Below, piece after piece: positions 45,724-46,687 of a stretch of 46,687 bases of DNA. The notes beneath the pieces were generated by a model, which was not told where the DNA came from, made no database searches, and saw nothing but the letters and a program-made list of their open reading frames with translations. The stretch lies in NCBI RefSeq assembly GCF_029887875.1, contig NZ_JARXRM010000023.1, positions 29,294-75,980 on the forward strand. The letters are read 5' to 3'. A program made the position numbers and the translations under genes. The stretch is from Luteimonas endophytica. GTDB lineage: Bacteria; Pseudomonadota; Gammaproteobacteria; Xanthomonadales; Xanthomonadaceae. Each line of letters starts with the position of its first letter. Positions within the stretch are counted from its first letter, which is position 1.

Positions 45724-46656
45724 ATGACAACAGAACACCCCCTGTGCATCGGCATCGACGTCAGCAAGGCCGAGCTGGCCATCTATGACGGCAGCAGCTT
45801 CATCACGGTGGTCAACACCACCAAGCAGATCAAGGCCTGGCTCAAGACCCTGACCGGACCGGCCAGGATCGCCGTCGAAGCCACCGGCACCTATCACCTG
45901 CAGGTACTGGAGCAGGCGAGCCGGAAGGGCCACGCCCTGTTCGTGGTGGACGGCTTCCGGCTCAACCGCTACCGCGACAGCGTCGGCGGTCGGGCCAAGA
46001 CCGACCTGGCCGATGCGAAGCTGCTGTGGCGCTACCTGCGCCACGAGTACGACCATCTACGCCCCTGGGTGGCCCCGCCGCCCGGCTACGCCCGCCTCAA
46101 GCGCCTGCTCAACCGCCGCGCCAAGCTGGTCAAGATGGGCGTGGCGGTGCGCCAGAGCCTGGCCGGGGTGCCGGAGCTGCGGACCGCGTGCCGCAGCCTG
46201 TTGGAACGCCTGGATCGACTGCTGGCGTCGATCGACCGGCTGCTGCAGCACCAAGTGGAAAAGTCCGGGCTGCAGGACCAGATCAAGCGGGTTGGCGCCA
46301 TCGAGGGCATCGGCAAGCTCAATGCCACGGCCTTGACCACCGCCTACCTGCGCGGCGCGTTCCGCAGCAGCGACGCCTTCATCGCCTTCCTGGGCCTGGA
46401 CGTTCGAATCCGCGACTCCGGCCGCCAACGTGGCCGCCGCAAACTCACCAAGCAGGGCGACAGCGAGACCCGACGCCTCCTGCACAACGCCGCCATGGCC
46501 GCCTCGCGCAGGGGCCGATGGCACCAGCTGCACCAAGCCAACCTGGCCCGGGGCCTGACCCGCATCCAGAGTCTGGTCATCGTCGCCCGCAAGCTCGCCC
46601 GGCTCGCCTTCGCCCTGCTCAAGAGCGGAGCCCAATACCGCCCACAACCGACCTGA
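45724..46656 (+). CDS. IS110-family DEDD/serine recombinase (transposase)
   Basis: 310 aa. The N-terminal RuvC-like domain has the DEDD set: Asp12 (GIDVSK), Glu52 (AVEATGTYH), Asp94 and Asp97 (KTDLADAKLL). After a helical middle part the C-terminal Tnp_20 domain contains GAIEGIGKLNATAL, FLGLD and the catalytic serine Ser232 in RIRDSGRQRGRRKLTKQGDSETRRLLHNAAMAA. All catalytic residues are intact, so the enzyme may be active. The ATG at 45724 follows CGGAGATCCTGTC; an upstream frame reaching into the repeat has no family similarity. By family knowledge it excises and inserts a circular form guided by a bridge RNA. Confidence 0.95.
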   Translation: MTTEHPLCIGIDVSKAELAIYDGSSFITVVNTTKQIKAWLKTLTGPARIAVEATGTYHLQVLEQASRKGHALFVVDGFRLNRYRDSVGGRAKTDLADAKLLWRYLRHEYDHLRPWVAPPPGYARLKRLLNRRAKLVKMGVAVRQSLAGVPELRTACRSLLERLDRLLASIDRLLQHQVEKSGLQDQIKRVGAIEGIGKLNATALTTAYLRGAFRSSDAFIAFLGLDVRIRDSGRQRGRRKLTKQGDSETRRLLHNAAMAASRRGRWHQLHQANLARGLTRIQSLVIVARKLARLAFALLKSGAQYRPQPT

Positions 46657-46680
46657 GACCGTTGCAGCCGAACATAGAAT

Positions 46681-46687
46681 CTCCTAC
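46681..46687 (+). repeat. Right remainder of the interrupted GTAG repeat
   Basis: CTCCTAC at the window end completes the unit that breaks off at 45527 (GGGCCGCT plus CCTAC gives the standard GGGCCGCTCCTAC). Confidence 0.75.

Larger units (their letters stand above)
45528..46682 (+). mobile_element. IS110-family insertion sequence inserted in a GTAG repeat
   Basis: Element of about 1.15 kb bounded by a CT dinucleotide on each side. Sub-terminal inverted ends are TATGTTTGG (45530-45538) and CCGAACATA (46668-46676), 8 of 9 matching. The 5' non-coding end is long (about 196 nt) and the 3' end very short (24 nt), the layout of the IS110 subgroup in which a bridge RNA is encoded before the recombinase gene. 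E. coli IS621, the founding bridge-RNA element, also targets REP sequences with a CT core. Confidence 0.88.

Overview
This window is chromosomal DNA of a high-GC gammaproteobacterium, most likely a member of the Xanthomonadaceae/Lysobacteraceae (Lysobacter, Luteimonas, Xanthomonas relatives). I infer this from the protein sequences (MurC, FtsA, PilB and others read like that family), from a division cluster without murD (the family makes its D-Glu stem residue by the MurD2/MurL route), and from many copies of a palindromic repeat whose ends read GTAG...CTAC, a repeat style known from this family.

Layout. 1-8838 (+): glyA, nrdR, ribD, a SAM methyltransferase, an FMN riboswitch, ribE, a RibB protein with a degenerate RibA half, ribH, nusB, thiL. 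8854-12268 (-): an FAD-linked oxidase, yraN and lpoA. 12327-14470 (+): rsmI, a hydrolase lipoprotein and rnpB (RNase P RNA), followed by the remnant of an OmpA-like gene. 14800-31312 (+): the division and cell wall cluster mraZ-rsmH-ftsL-ftsI-murE-murF-mraY-ftsW-murC-ddlB-ftsQ-ftsA-ftsZ, then lpxC. From mraZ to ftsA nearly every junction is a stop/start overlap. murD and murG are both absent from it. 31664-36075: dciA (-), an M23 peptidase (+) and secA (+). 36137-39141: a Nudix/ThiE fusion, a REP-associated tyrosine transposase (RAYT) surrounded by the GTAG repeats, and coaE (-). 39138-44825 (-): the type IV pilus block pilA, pilA, pilB, pilC, pilD; both pilins have a sigma-54 type promoter. 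45300-46687: two tandem GTAG repeat units, the second split by an IS110-family element that reaches the window edge.

How it works together. The core carries one-carbon, riboflavin and thiamine metabolism, then peptidoglycan precursor synthesis, septation, lipid A commitment (LpxC), protein export (SecA) and pilus assembly. The mraZ leader contains a TTGACA box followed by a 10-nt-periodic TGG array that fits a MraZ operator.

The most interesting signal is at the right end. The IS110 element sits inside a GTAG repeat with a CT dinucleotide on both sides. Its 5' non-coding end folds into two guide-loop-like modules; one contains a 7-nt perfect complement of the right target half. Joining the two element ends would create -35/-10 boxes spaced by exactly 17 nt. 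This is the layout expected of a bridge-RNA-guided recombinase that targets the host REP. Other notable points are stop codons supplied by the GTAG repeats, a 7-nt-periodic AATCACG leader repeat placed just before several start codons, and an ftsQ tail made from that repeat.
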